Origin: Leptospiraceae bacterium UBA2033
GTDB taxonomy: Bacteria; Spirochaetota; Leptospiria; Leptospirales; Leptospiraceae
NCBI GenBank assembly: GCA_002333425.1
Contig: DDBL01000068.1
Span: 3,117-12,537, forward strand
Length of the DNA: 9,421 bases
Direction: 5' to 3'
Shown here one piece after another: positions 1-6,158 of this stretch (its first letter is position 1; the number at the start of each line of letters is the position of its first letter). The notes below the pieces were generated by a model. That model ran no database searches, was not told where the DNA came from, and was given only the letters and a program-made list of their open reading frames with translations. The translations under genes were made by a program, and so were the position numbers.

Positions 1-90
1 AATACTGTCAGAAGCCCTATCCCAGAAAGAATAGAAATAACTGCTGACAGTTTCGTATTGAGAATCGTTGACCCATACATGGATTTGTAA
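1..90 (+). CDS. C-terminal end of an unrecognised protein (5' end outside window)
   Basis: Frame 1 is open from the first base to a TAA at 88-90, giving 29 residues that end in ITADSFVLRIVDPYMDL. The composition (charged residues alternating with beta-type hydrophobic ones) looks like real coding sequence. The stop lies 28 bp from the stop of the convergent Lon-like gene, a usual spacing for a convergent pair. I do not recognise the family from so short a tail. No clear hairpin terminator lies in the 28 bp between the two genes. Confidence 0.55.
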   Translation, partial: NTVRSPIPERIEITADSFVLRIVDPYMDL

Positions 91-118
91 AAGAATAACT
101 AAGTTAATCTACGGCGAT

Positions 119-1876
119 TTATGCGTCCTTTTCAACTTCTTTTTTCTTTTCTAGTCGATCTTCGATTCTGCGGAGAATACTATCGGGTGTATACTTGCCA
201 TCTTTTTCAATTTTTCCCATTGGTATTTTTAAAATTTCAGGTACTACCTCTGTCACATGAGAAAACGAATACACATTAAACTTATTTTCTTGGATTGCTT
301 TAATAATTTCGTTTGAAAGAACAAGATCTTTTGCATTCGCAGTTGGAATATAAACAGAGTAACTATCTTTTGGGCTTCCTAATAATCTAGAAATAGCAAA
401 CCATGCCTCTACTTTCTGGTTAATTGCTCCTACAGGCATAATTTCTCCATATTGTGACATAGAGCCTGTAATTGCAATATTACTTGGAATTTCATAACCA
501 GATAAAGCGGATAACGTTGCGATTAACTCCGCAACTGTCGCAGAATCGCCATCCACAATCGAATGACTTTGTTCAAATAAAATAGAAATGTCAACCGCAA
601 ACGCGCTAAAATTTGCGAATAGTCCTTTTAAGTAAGATTGTAGGATGAATACTCCTTTGTCATGAACATCTCCAGACAAATTTACTTCTCGTTCGATATT
701 GATAAAATTTCCACTGCCCATGAGAGCACGCGATGAGATAACACTCACTTGCCCATATTCTTGGTGAGTGGAATAAGGAGTAAAAATAGAAAGTCCATTG
801 ATACGACCTAATCGTTTGCCGGATAAGGTAATATTGTACATTCCATTTTTTAAATCTTCGTAGTATTTCTTTTTTGGTAAAGAATCTCTTTTTTCTAAAT
901 TTAAAATAGCAGCTTCGATATCAGAGTCAGTAATCGTTGCTCCTTTTACATCTTTTTTAGATTTAGATAAAACCATAGCTTCTTCATAAATCGTTTTAAT
1001 ATCCGTAACGTTTAAAGAAAACTTGGATTTACTTTCATTTAATTTTAATGCTTCTTCCAGCAAACGTTTCTTAGCCGCAAGGGACGGAGCTGGATATTCT
1101 TTCAGAGTGATTGCATCAATCAAACCAGAAAAACGAGAAATATTCTTTTTGTTTAGTTCAGCTTCATACTCCAAATCAATTTTCATTTTAAAAACTTCAT
1201 GAAGATTATTATCTCTCTTGAGAAGATGTTCATACATATGTTCTTCGCCAATCAAAATAACTCTTACATTGATTGGAAATTGCGGAAGAGTTCTATCTAA
1301 AGATTGAAAAAAATTTAATTCAGGTAAATTGATAAAGTCAATTTTTTCAGAGAGAAGACACGATTTTAATAAATCATAAACAACCGGCTCTTGTACCAAC
1401 TTAGCAATTGGCAAAATTAAAAACCCACCAGTTGCTTTTATTAGATTTCCTGGGTGATATTTTTTTTCTGTAGGAATTCCAACCAAACTCATTGTATTTG
1501 GAGTTGGATCGTATATAACAGGTGTTGTCTCTGCATCTGGATCGAAGAGAGGTGTTAAACCTTCCTTGTATTCAGGATCTTCCACGATAGAATTACTTTT
1601 TCTGAAATAAAAAAACTTGGGAAATTTGTTTTTGTTTGAGTATTCTTTTTTGAGTAGAGATGTAATACTGCTTCTTTTACCAGCACCTTCGTCACCAGCA
1701 ATAATGAAGTGTCTATAAAATTGAGGATTATCTAAAGCCTGCCGAATCTGCTTTAAGGCTTCTGCTTGAAAAACGAAATAGTCAGGATGAAATTCTTTGT
1801 CTTTTAAATCTAGTTTGGCGAAATCAGTGTCTTTTAAATCTACAGATAAATCGGGCTTTGTCAATTTTTTTAACAT
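119..1876 (-). CDS. Lon-like serine-lysine protease (LonB/YcbZ type, peptidase family S16)
   Basis: A 585-residue protein of the bacterial LonB-like group (COG1067; E. coli YcbZ is of similar length). The N-terminal half (about residues 30-330) is an AAA_32-type ATPase region and the C-terminal third (about 350-550) is the Lon protease domain. The catalytic serine is S445 in VDGDSATVAE, the LonB-style form of the motif, and the lysine is K488 in PVGAINQKVE; the 43-residue spacing matches Lon. The ATPase half is abnormal. The Walker A motif reads GDEGAGKRS, with R68 where Ser/Thr is expected, and the Walker B region reads GGFLILPIAKL, with proline where the aspartate is expected. Peptidase activity is therefore plausible while ATP-driven unfolding is doubtful. 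The ATG at 1876 is the first in frame; the ribosome site is weak (GAG about 12 bases upstream). A poor promoter candidate is TTGAAT (1941-1936), 17 bp, TATCTA (1918-1913). The gene is divergent from vapBC. The family call is firm; the substrate is unknown. Confidence 0.88.
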   Translation of the reverse strand: MLKKLTKPDLSVDLKDTDFAKLDLKDKEFHPDYFVFQAEALKQIRQALDNPQFYRHFIIAGDEGAGKRSSITSLLKKEYSNKNKFPKFFYFRKSNSIVEDPEYKEGLTPLFDPDAETTPVIYDPTPNTMSLVGIPTEKKYHPGNLIKATGGFLILPIAKLVQEPVVYDLLKSCLLSEKIDFINLPELNFFQSLDRTLPQFPINVRVILIGEEHMYEHLLKRDNNLHEVFKMKIDLEYEAELNKKNISRFSGLIDAITLKEYPAPSLAAKKRLLEEALKLNESKSKFSLNVTDIKTIYEEAMVLSKSKKDVKGATITDSDIEAAILNLEKRDSLPKKKYYEDLKNGMYNITLSGKRLGRINGLSIFTPYSTHQEYGQVSVISSRALMGSGNFINIEREVNLSGDVHDKGVFILQSYLKGLFANFSAFAVDISILFEQSHSIVDGDSATVAELIATLSALSGYEIPSNIAITGSMSQYGEIMPVGAINQKVEAWFAISRLLGSPKDSYSVYIPTANAKDLVLSNEIIKAIQENKFNVYSFSHVTEVVPEILKIPMGKIEKDGKYTPDSILRRIEDRLEKKKEVEKDA

Positions 1877-2070
1877 ATCGACTATTTTCTCAATAGAGTC
1901 TTTTACTGCAATTAGATAATATTAAAACCTATCCAATTCAAGGCTTTTCACTGCCATACGACATAAATTAAGGTTACCTACAAAAACAGAAAAAATCTTT
2001 TTTTACCTTTTTTCAAAAAAAATGTCAATTTTTGCGCACATTCGAACCTTTCTAGACCTAGTAGAGTATA

Positions 2071-2075
2071 GGGAG
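2071..2075 (+). promoter_or_regulatory. Shine-Dalgarno site favouring the upstream vapB start
   Basis: GGGAG lies 7 bases before the ATG at 2083. The internal ATG at 2143, which gives the family-typical N-terminus, has no comparable purine-rich site before it; the preceding bases are AT-rich and include TATAAT at 2125-2130. This site is why the longer form is annotated. Confidence 0.45.
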
Positions 2076-2082
2076 AAAAAAA

Positions 2083-2370
2083 ATGGACTTTTTACTAAAA
2101 AATGATTGGAATAAGTATGGGTATTATAATATAGTTAGCAATATGAAGACAACTATAGATATTACAGACAATTTATTAGTAGAGGCAAAGCTCACTGCTA
2201 GCCAAGAAAATCGTACTTTACGCGAAATCATCGAAGCCGCTCTTCGTAAATACCTTTCTGAAAAGAAAGCGAAGTCCGATTTTGAACTAAAAAATGTGAG
2301 TTTCGGTGGTGTAGGATTGCAGACAGGTGCTTCTCTCGATTGGTCAGATTTATCCGAGAAAATCTACTAG
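2083..2370 (+). CDS. vapB: VapB-family antitoxin (type II toxin-antitoxin)
   Basis: Antitoxin that should bind and neutralise the VapC ribonuclease encoded directly downstream and repress the shared promoter. From residue 21 the protein reads MKTTIDITDNLLVEAKLTAS, the standard opening of the short VapB family (beta strand plus helix-helix, ribbon-helix-helix-like DNA-binding part). It is followed by the helix containing LREIIEAALRKYL and a C-terminal toxin-binding tail with GGVGLQTGASLDWSDL, matching the usual G-L-Q-x-G tail. Start choice: ATG 2083 has a good GGGAG site but adds 20 aromatic-rich residues absent from typical family members; ATG 2143 gives a canonical 75-residue antitoxin but has no visible ribosome site. 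The stop overlaps the ribosome site of vapC, which implies coupled translation. The family is secure; the exact start is not. Confidence 0.87.
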   Translation: MDFLLKNDWNKYGYYNIVSNMKTTIDITDNLLVEAKLTASQENRTLREIIEAALRKYLSEKKAKSDFELKNVSFGGVGLQTGASLDWSDLSEKIY

Positions 2371-2379
2371 GAGGTTTGT

Positions 2380-2823
2380 ATGATTGCACTTGATACTAAT
2401 ATCCTAGTGTACGCTCATAGATGGGATAGTCCTTTTCATGATAAAGCATATTCTATTTTAAAGGAGATCTCAGAATCCAATGTTTCTTGGGCAATTCCTT
2501 TCCCTTGTCTACATGAGTTTTATTCGATTGTGACACATACAAAGATTTTTAACCCACCTACTCCCATTGAGTTAGCAATAGAGCAAATGGATGCTTGGTT
2601 AGCAAGCCCAAGTTTACAGTTAATAGGAGAAATCCCTGCTGATTATTTCAAAATACTGAAATCAAAGCTAATCATCGGGCAGTTACAAGGACCAAAAGTT
2701 CATGACGCACGAATTGTCTCGATTTGTATACAAAATGGAGTGAGTTTGCTTTATTCATCCGATAGAGATTTTAACAAAATCGCAGGTTTGAAAATTCAAA
2801 ACCCACTGATTACCTCTCAATGA
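2380..2823 (+). CDS. vapC: VapC-family PIN-domain ribonuclease toxin
   Basis: A 147-residue single PIN domain, the usual VapC size. In VapC toxins this fold is a Mg2+-dependent RNase that blocks translation by cutting tRNA or rRNA. The acidic active-site set is visible: D5 (MIALDTN), E46 (LHEFYSIV), D109 (KVHDARIV) and D128 in SSDRDF, where D130 also follows the family pattern. All residues are present, so the toxin should be active. The start is well defined: AGGAGG at 2369-2374 overlaps the vapB stop and sits 5 bases before the ATG. The 3' end overlaps the convergent LiaF-like gene by 14 bp (2810-2823). Its RNA target cannot be read from the sequence. Confidence 0.92.
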   Translation: MIALDTNILVYAHRWDSPFHDKAYSILKEISESNVSWAIPFPCLHEFYSIVTHTKIFNPPTPIELAIEQMDAWLASPSLQLIGEIPADYFKILKSKLIIGQLQGPKVHDARIVSICIQNGVSLLYSSDRDFNKIAGLKIQNPLITSQ

Positions 2824-3355
2824 TTTCTACTGCTCCGAGGGTAATGTTCACTTTTATTGTAATTGCTCTTTCATTTTCGCTATAAGCCCGTGTTTTATAA
2901 ACATTCTTGAAGAATGGGATAAACCTAAGTCCATTTGGAAGAGTTACAACCCCAAGAGTCGGATAAATCAATACTCTTACAGGCAAATCTCCTCTTATAT
3001 AAATATTACTTTTTGCAAGAAATGTATTTGTCTCGATAAAAGTATTTCCATTCCCTACTGGTATTCCAGTGAAATCATTTTCACCAATTCCGAAATATAC
3101 ATTGTATGTGTCTGAAATTTCATCAGGCGTAGCGGGAGAAATCGCAGGACCTTTTCCTACAATCGTATTACTCTTTGGGTCATTCCCAAACCGAAGCTCA
3201 CTAAACATCATCTGAACCCCGACTAGAATGATAAGAAAAACTCCGACAGGCTTATAAACGACTGAATTTAATTTAAAGAAATAACGAAGGAAAAAAAACA
3301 TTCCAACGCCAAAAAGTATAATCCCGATTATGGTTGGCGCAATTGATAGATTCAT
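2810..3355 (-). CDS. LiaF-like membrane protein with two N-terminal helices
   Basis: A 181-residue protein. Hydrophobic helices at about residues 5-27 and 34-52 make a membrane hairpin. A soluble part of about 130 residues follows and carries YNVYFGIGENDFTGIP, a run of short beta strands, then ITIKVNITLGAVEIIE at the end. An opening F-G-x-G-x-x-x, a repeated beta pattern and a closing G-x-V-E-I resemble the C-terminal domain of LiaF and related cell-envelope stress proteins (PF09922/DUF2154-like). That domain in LiaF acts with a LiaRS-type two-component system, but no sensor kinase or regulator lies in this window. The start at 3355 has AGGATCGGA upstream. The 3' end overlaps vapC in convergent orientation. 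The family call rests on pattern only; it may also be annotated simply as a hypothetical membrane protein. Confidence 0.6.
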   Translation of the reverse strand: MNLSIAPTIIGIILFGVGMFFFLRYFFKLNSVVYKPVGVFLIILVGVQMMFSELRFGNDPKSNTIVGKGPAISPATPDEISDTYNVYFGIGENDFTGIPVGNGNTFIETNTFLAKSNIYIRGDLPVRVLIYPTLGVVTLPNGLRFIPFFKNVYKTRAYSENERAITIKVNITLGAVEIIER

Positions 3356-3390
3356 AAACTTTTTCCGATCCTAATTACTCTATCGGCTTA

Positions 3391-3630
3391 TTCTTTAAGA
3401 TTACCACCGATGGACACCGATGAACACCGATTTTTTTTGTTATTCAGTCATTTCGAACCGAGCACATCAGTTTGTGCGAAGCGTGAGAAATCTATTTTAC
3501 AAACATTATATTGGTTAATCTTCTACAGTGTTTGCCAGATAGACCTCTCACATGCGAAGGCGTAAGGCGCGACCAAGCGCAGGGTCGAAGATGTTCGAGG
3601 TGACTGTGTAATCGTGGTAATCTTTAAGAA
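3391..3630. repeat. Compound inverted-repeat element, outer arms (MITE/REP-like)
   Basis: Outer arms are 3391-3411 (TTCTTTAAGATTACCACCGA followed by T) and the reverse complement of 3611-3630. They differ by one substitution and one missing base. The left arm runs into three 10-bp units (CACCGATGGA, CACCGATGAA, CACCGATTTT). The right arm contains the TAA stop codon of the aminotransferase gene. The same terminal sequence occurs at 6200-6322, so this is a family and not a chance hairpin. The gap holds no credible gene; the only other content is the nested pair at 3447-3604. Confidence 0.75.
3447..3604. repeat. Nested inverted repeat inside the 3391-3630 element
   Basis: GTCATTTCGAAC (3447-3458) pairs with GTTCGAGGTGAC (3593-3604), and GTGAGAAATCTAT (3483-3495) pairs with ATAGACCTCTCAC (3539-3551) at 11 of 13 positions. 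Between the arms are small local hairpins, GCACA/TGTGC (3462-3466/3473-3477) and CGACC/GGTCG in the right half. The right half (about 3541-3604) is about 59% G+C by hand count, far above the flanking genes, which suggests an outside origin. From general familiarity, similar GTCATTTCGAAC...GAGAAATCT sequences recur between genes in several bacterial genomes; I cannot check this here. Confidence 0.65.
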
Positions 3631-4757
3631 CCCAACAACTCCACTACTCTATCTAATTGCTCAAAGGAATTGTAGATATGCGGAGCTAATCGAACACGTC
3701 CGAGGCGAACCGCAGAAATGACTTTGTTATCGCGAAGATGCTTTACTAAACTAGCAGAGTCTACTCCTGATTTTGCGCAGGCGAGAATTCCTGTTTTTAA
3801 TTCAGGAAAGAAGTCGGAATAAATTTGAAATCCTTTTTTACGAAGTCCATCGGCAAGGTATTCTTTTAATTCGTAAATTCGTGCTTGGACAGTTGGGGAT
3901 CCAATTTCAGAAAGCATTTCCAGAGTTGATCTCCAATACACCCAGTCGGTAAAATTTCCTGTAGAATACTCAAATCTATCCGCACCAGGTTTGATTTCAC
4001 TTTTATAAGGAAGATATTCATCTGCATTTACTACAGAGTTTTGTCCTTTGAAAATTGTCTTCATAGTGGCTAATTTGTCTTTTGCGACGTATATCCCGCC
4101 AAGCCCGAGTGGACCGAGTAACCATTTCCAAGCGGGAAACGCCATGTAAGAAATATTCATCTTACGAACGTCCACGTCAAGTAAACCTACACCCTGTGCC
4201 CCATCGATTATAAATTCGATATTCTTCTCTTTGCAAATCTTTCCGATCTCTAGAGCGGGTAATGGCATACCGGTACACCAATGCACTAACGAAAGAGAAA
4301 TGACTTTGGTATTTGCAGAAATCGCAGACTTGACATTTTCTAAAAACTGACTCGGAGTATCTGCCATCGGGACAAATCTTAGTTTAACGCCTTTTTCCTC
4401 CCAATGTTGAAATGGATATACGTTACTTGGATATTCATTTTCTAAAAGTAAAATGTCATCCCCACTCTTCAAATTCAGCCCATGAGAAATAAAATTAATT
4501 CCTTCTGAAGTATTGTGGATAACACCGATTTCCTCTCGATCGCAATGCAAGAGTTCAGAAAGAATTTCTTCAATGCGATATTTAACCGTCGGATATTTTT
4601 CGACCTCATTAAACACACCTTTTCGAGCATATGCTTCCAGATAGCGCGTAACGTCCTGAATAGTTTTGTTTCCAACAGGAGTTGTTCCACAGTTATTGAG
4701 CCAAATAAGTTCCTGATTTACAGGGTAGTTTTGATAGTATTGATTCCAGTTTGTCAT
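3624..4757 (-). CDS. Class V PLP-dependent aminotransferase (cysteine desulfurase / isopenicillin-N epimerase-like)
   Basis: A fold-type I PLP enzyme, 377 residues from the chosen ATG. The opening LIWLNNCGTTPVG is the usual class V N-terminus. NTSEGINFISHGL forms the phosphate-binding region, IIDGAQGVG (D185, Q188) binds the PLP ring, and AFPAWKWLLGPLGLGGIYV carries the Schiff-base lysine K211. The C-terminal RVRLAPHIYNSFEQLDRVVELL has the substrate-carboxylate arginine and the family's H-x-Y-N. No cysteine sits in the mobile loop expected of SufS/IscS enzymes, so a true desulfurase role is unlikely; substrate unknown. Start: a GTG at 4799 would add 14 basic residues, but it lies inside the repeat arm 4795-4820, and the ATG at 4757 gives the family-typical start. 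Neither has a good ribosome site. The stop codon lies in the repeat arm at 3611-3630. The gene is therefore bracketed by repeats, with no functional partner beside it. Confidence 0.85.
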   Translation of the reverse strand: MTNWNQYYQNYPVNQELIWLNNCGTTPVGNKTIQDVTRYLEAYARKGVFNEVEKYPTVKYRIEEILSELLHCDREEIGVIHNTSEGINFISHGLNLKSGDDILLLENEYPSNVYPFQHWEEKGVKLRFVPMADTPSQFLENVKSAISANTKVISLSLVHWCTGMPLPALEIGKICKEKNIEFIIDGAQGVGLLDVDVRKMNISYMAFPAWKWLLGPLGLGGIYVAKDKLATMKTIFKGQNSVVNADEYLPYKSEIKPGADRFEYSTGNFTDWVYWRSTLEMLSEIGSPTVQARIYELKEYLADGLRKKGFQIYSDFFPELKTGILACAKSGVDSASLVKHLRDNKVISAVRLGRVRLAPHIYNSFEQLDRVVELLGS

Positions 4758-4794
4758 AAATGTTTTGTATGTTCTTTTTAAAAATGATTTTTTT

Positions 4795-4970
4795 GCCACA
4801 GAGGCACGGAGACACAGAGATTTGTATGGGTTTCGGTTTATGGTATCGATAGCAAAGCTTACCGCAAAAATAGAATCCTTTGATAAGCTCAGGATGACAG
4901 ATTACGAAAACAATAAAATCCAAAACTCTGAAATCTAATTTCGTTCTCTGTGACTCCGTGCCTCTGTGGC
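4795..4970. repeat. 176-bp element with 26-bp near-perfect terminal inverted repeats
   Basis: The left arm 4795-4820 begins GCCACAGAGGCACGGAG and the right arm 4945-4970 is its reverse complement, identical at 25 of 26 positions (one A/T difference). The 124-bp interior has no credible coding content. The arm itself is built from a degenerate period (CACAGAG, CACGGAG, CACAGAG). The element fills almost the whole gap between the ferritin-like gene (stop at 4980) and the aminotransferase gene. In RNA from either strand the arms could pair, so it might also act as a processing site or terminator. I see no clear target-site duplication. Confidence 0.8.
4873..4900. repeat. Possible third repeat unit inside the 4795-4970 element
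   Basis: Read on the minus strand it begins CTGTCATCCTGAGCTTATCA and continues AAGGATTC. A 5-bp stem ATCCT/AGGAT (4876-4880/4891-4895) is present. It resembles a GTCATCCTGAGC...AAGGAT sequence that I associate with intergenic repeats in many bacteria; this is familiarity only, with no second copy in the window. Confidence 0.3.
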
Positions 4971-4979
4971 ATAGCTTTT

Positions 4980-5519
4980 TTATTTGCCGCTTGCTAGTGC
5001 TTCATCTTCCCAGTAGTATTTTGTTTTGTCTGTTTGTTGTAGAAATAAATATTGAGACTCTACCATAATGCGATCTTCTTCTTTGATGAATGCTAGTTTG
5101 TTAAAGAAACGTTTGATTGCGGGATCGTTGAATTTATCTTTCATTTTGTTAGAAAAATCTCGCGCATCTTCTGAAACTCTAAGAGCATGTTGAACAGCAT
5201 CTAAATCGTCTTTGTAATCTATTACTGTATTGCGATCAATTTTTCTCATCAACTTAGAAAGATGAGTTTTGTCAAATTTATGAATGGCAGATAATTGTTT
5301 GAGATTAGGAAATTCCACCCCACCACTTAAATCATTGTACATATCTTGTATGAGTTTGATATGTTCTTCTACATCTTCCGCTAACTCTTGAAATAATTCT
5401 TTAACAGATTCTGTTTTTACTTTGTCATAAGTCTTTAAATAAAAATCAAAACAATCTTTCTCATGTTGAATGGCGGATGCAACTGCTTCGAGCAGTGTAG
5501 TATTTTTTATCGAATTCAT
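4980..5519 (-). CDS. Ferritin-like (rubrerythrin-type) four-helix protein with altered metal ligands
   Basis: A 179-residue, almost wholly helical protein with no signal peptide, so cytoplasmic. The layout follows COG1633/rubrerythrin four-helix bundles: helix 1 AIQHEKDCFDFY with E20, helix 2 LAEDVEEHIKLI with H53, helix 3 ALRVSEDARDFSNKM with E117, helix 4 LAFIKEEDRIMVE with E147. In active di-iron members helices 2 and 4 each carry E-x-x-H. Here the helix 2 glutamate position is V50 and the helix 4 histidine position is R150, so two of six ligands appear replaced. Iron oxidation or peroxide reduction is thus uncertain; a structural or divergent role is possible. No rubredoxin domain follows. 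The start is firm: GGGAG lies 6-7 bases before the ATG. A 9-bp inverted repeat and a promoter candidate lie directly upstream. Confidence 0.7.
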   Translation of the reverse strand: MNSIKNTTLLEAVASAIQHEKDCFDFYLKTYDKVKTESVKELFQELAEDVEEHIKLIQDMYNDLSGGVEFPNLKQLSAIHKFDKTHLSKLMRKIDRNTVIDYKDDLDAVQHALRVSEDARDFSNKMKDKFNDPAIKRFFNKLAFIKEEDRIMVESQYLFLQQTDKTKYYWEDEALASGK

Positions 5520-5564
5520 AAAACTCTCCCTAGTAGTTTTTTAGATTAGTTCCAAGAGAGTTTT
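5520..5564 (-). promoter_or_regulatory. 9-bp perfect inverted repeat over the ribosome binding site of the ferritin-like gene
   Basis: AAAACTCTC (5520-5528) and GAGAGTTTT (5556-5564) are exact reverse complements separated by 27 bases. The arm next to the ATG overlaps the GGGAGAG ribosome site. It could be an operator for a dimeric repressor, or an RNA hairpin hiding the ribosome site if transcription starts far enough upstream. Confidence 0.4.
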
Positions 5565-5572
5565 AATTGCAA
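5543..5572 (-). promoter_or_regulatory. Candidate sigma70-type promoter of the ferritin-like gene
   Basis: On the minus strand TTGCAA (5572-5567), an 18-bp spacer and TAATCT (5548-5543), each matching consensus at 4 of 6 positions. The -35 box lies within the palindrome AATTGCAATT (5565-5574), a possible operator. If this promoter is used, the far arm of the 9-bp inverted repeat lies between -35 and -10 and is not transcribed. Confidence 0.3.
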
Positions 5573-5603
5573 TTGTTTTTTTGAAAAAATAGGATTTTGA
5601 GAG

Positions 5604-6152
5604 TTAGGTATTTTTAAGAGAAATCTGTTTTCCAAAAACAGGGATTTCATTTTGAAAATCAAAACTTTTTTTATCTAGATAATTTCCATTTTGAGGATTG
5701 GTATACACTTCTACTTTTTTATTGGTTACATCTACTATCCAGTATTCTTCTACATTTCCTTTTGCATAAGCTTTTGCTTTTTCTCGGTCATAGTTCAAAG
5801 AGGAGATAGAAATTTCGACTATTAACCTTGCAGTTTCTGGTTTCTGAAATCTATATTCTTTGTTGTTTCCTCTTAATACTAAAATATCAGGCTCAAAGTC
5901 AGAATCTAAAAGATGAATACTTGATTCTCTTCTGATAAAATATCCTCTGGGTAAAACTTCTTGAATTAATTCATTCAGCTCTTGGGAATAAAAGTCATGT
6001 TCATTACTTTTTGTCATTTTTTCTACGATCACTCCTTCGAATAATTCTGTTTTCTCGTATTGAGTGGGATTTTCTCTGCATAAAAATTCATAGTCCTTCA
6101 CAGAAATCTTAGTGAGTTTTACTTCAGGTAATTCTAAAATGGAACTTTGCAT
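5604..6152 (-). CDS. Uma2 family protein (DUF820), putative PD-(D/E)XK nuclease
   Basis: A 182-residue protein of the Uma2/DUF820 family, a restriction-endonuclease-like fold common in multicopy in cyanobacteria and other environmental bacteria; its biological role is unproven. The N-terminus has the family's short helix (SVKDYEFLC) then LFEGVIVEKM with E39. The nuclease core follows: E87-P-D89 in FEPDILVLRG, E113 in LIVEISISS, and D122/K124/K126 in NYDREKAKAYAKGNVEEYWIVD. All core residues are present, so the fold should be catalytically competent. The protein ends at about the usual length. No methyltransferase, antitoxin or specificity partner adjoins it, so it is not an evident restriction system. 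The ribosome site before ATG 6152 is weak (GAG). Confidence 0.9.
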   Translation of the reverse strand: MQSSILELPEVKLTKISVKDYEFLCRENPTQYEKTELFEGVIVEKMTKSNEHDFYSQELNELIQEVLPRGYFIRRESSIHLLDSDFEPDILVLRGNNKEYRFQKPETARLIVEISISSLNYDREKAKAYAKGNVEEYWIVDVTNKKVEVYTNPQNGNYLDKKSFDFQNEIPVFGKQISLKNT

Positions 6153-6158
6153 AATCTC

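Noticed and set aside
4..51. 8-bp perfect inverted repeat ACTGTCAG / CTGACAGT near the start of the window
   Set aside because: Lies within the coding tail of the first gene with a 32-base loop and no T-run; an 8-bp match is expected by chance in a window of this size.
4515..4781. Open frames on both strands within the aminotransferase gene (4475-4690 minus, 4515-4781 plus)
   Set aside because: They overlap a well-supported coding frame, have no ribosome sites, and encode no recognisable domain.
4693..4923. 76-residue minus-strand frame covering the aminotransferase start and the repeat element
   Set aside because: It is made largely of repeat-arm and element-interior sequence (for example SVSPCLCG from the arm) and overlaps the true gene; not a protein.
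3391..4970. CRISPR array or integron-type cassette array
   Set aside because: Repeats are inverted pairs of different families with no regular spacing, and no cas or integrase gene is present.
5604..6152. Uma2-family nuclease as part of a restriction or defence locus
   Set aside because: No methylase, specificity subunit, helicase or antitoxin adjoins it; Uma2 genes commonly occur alone.
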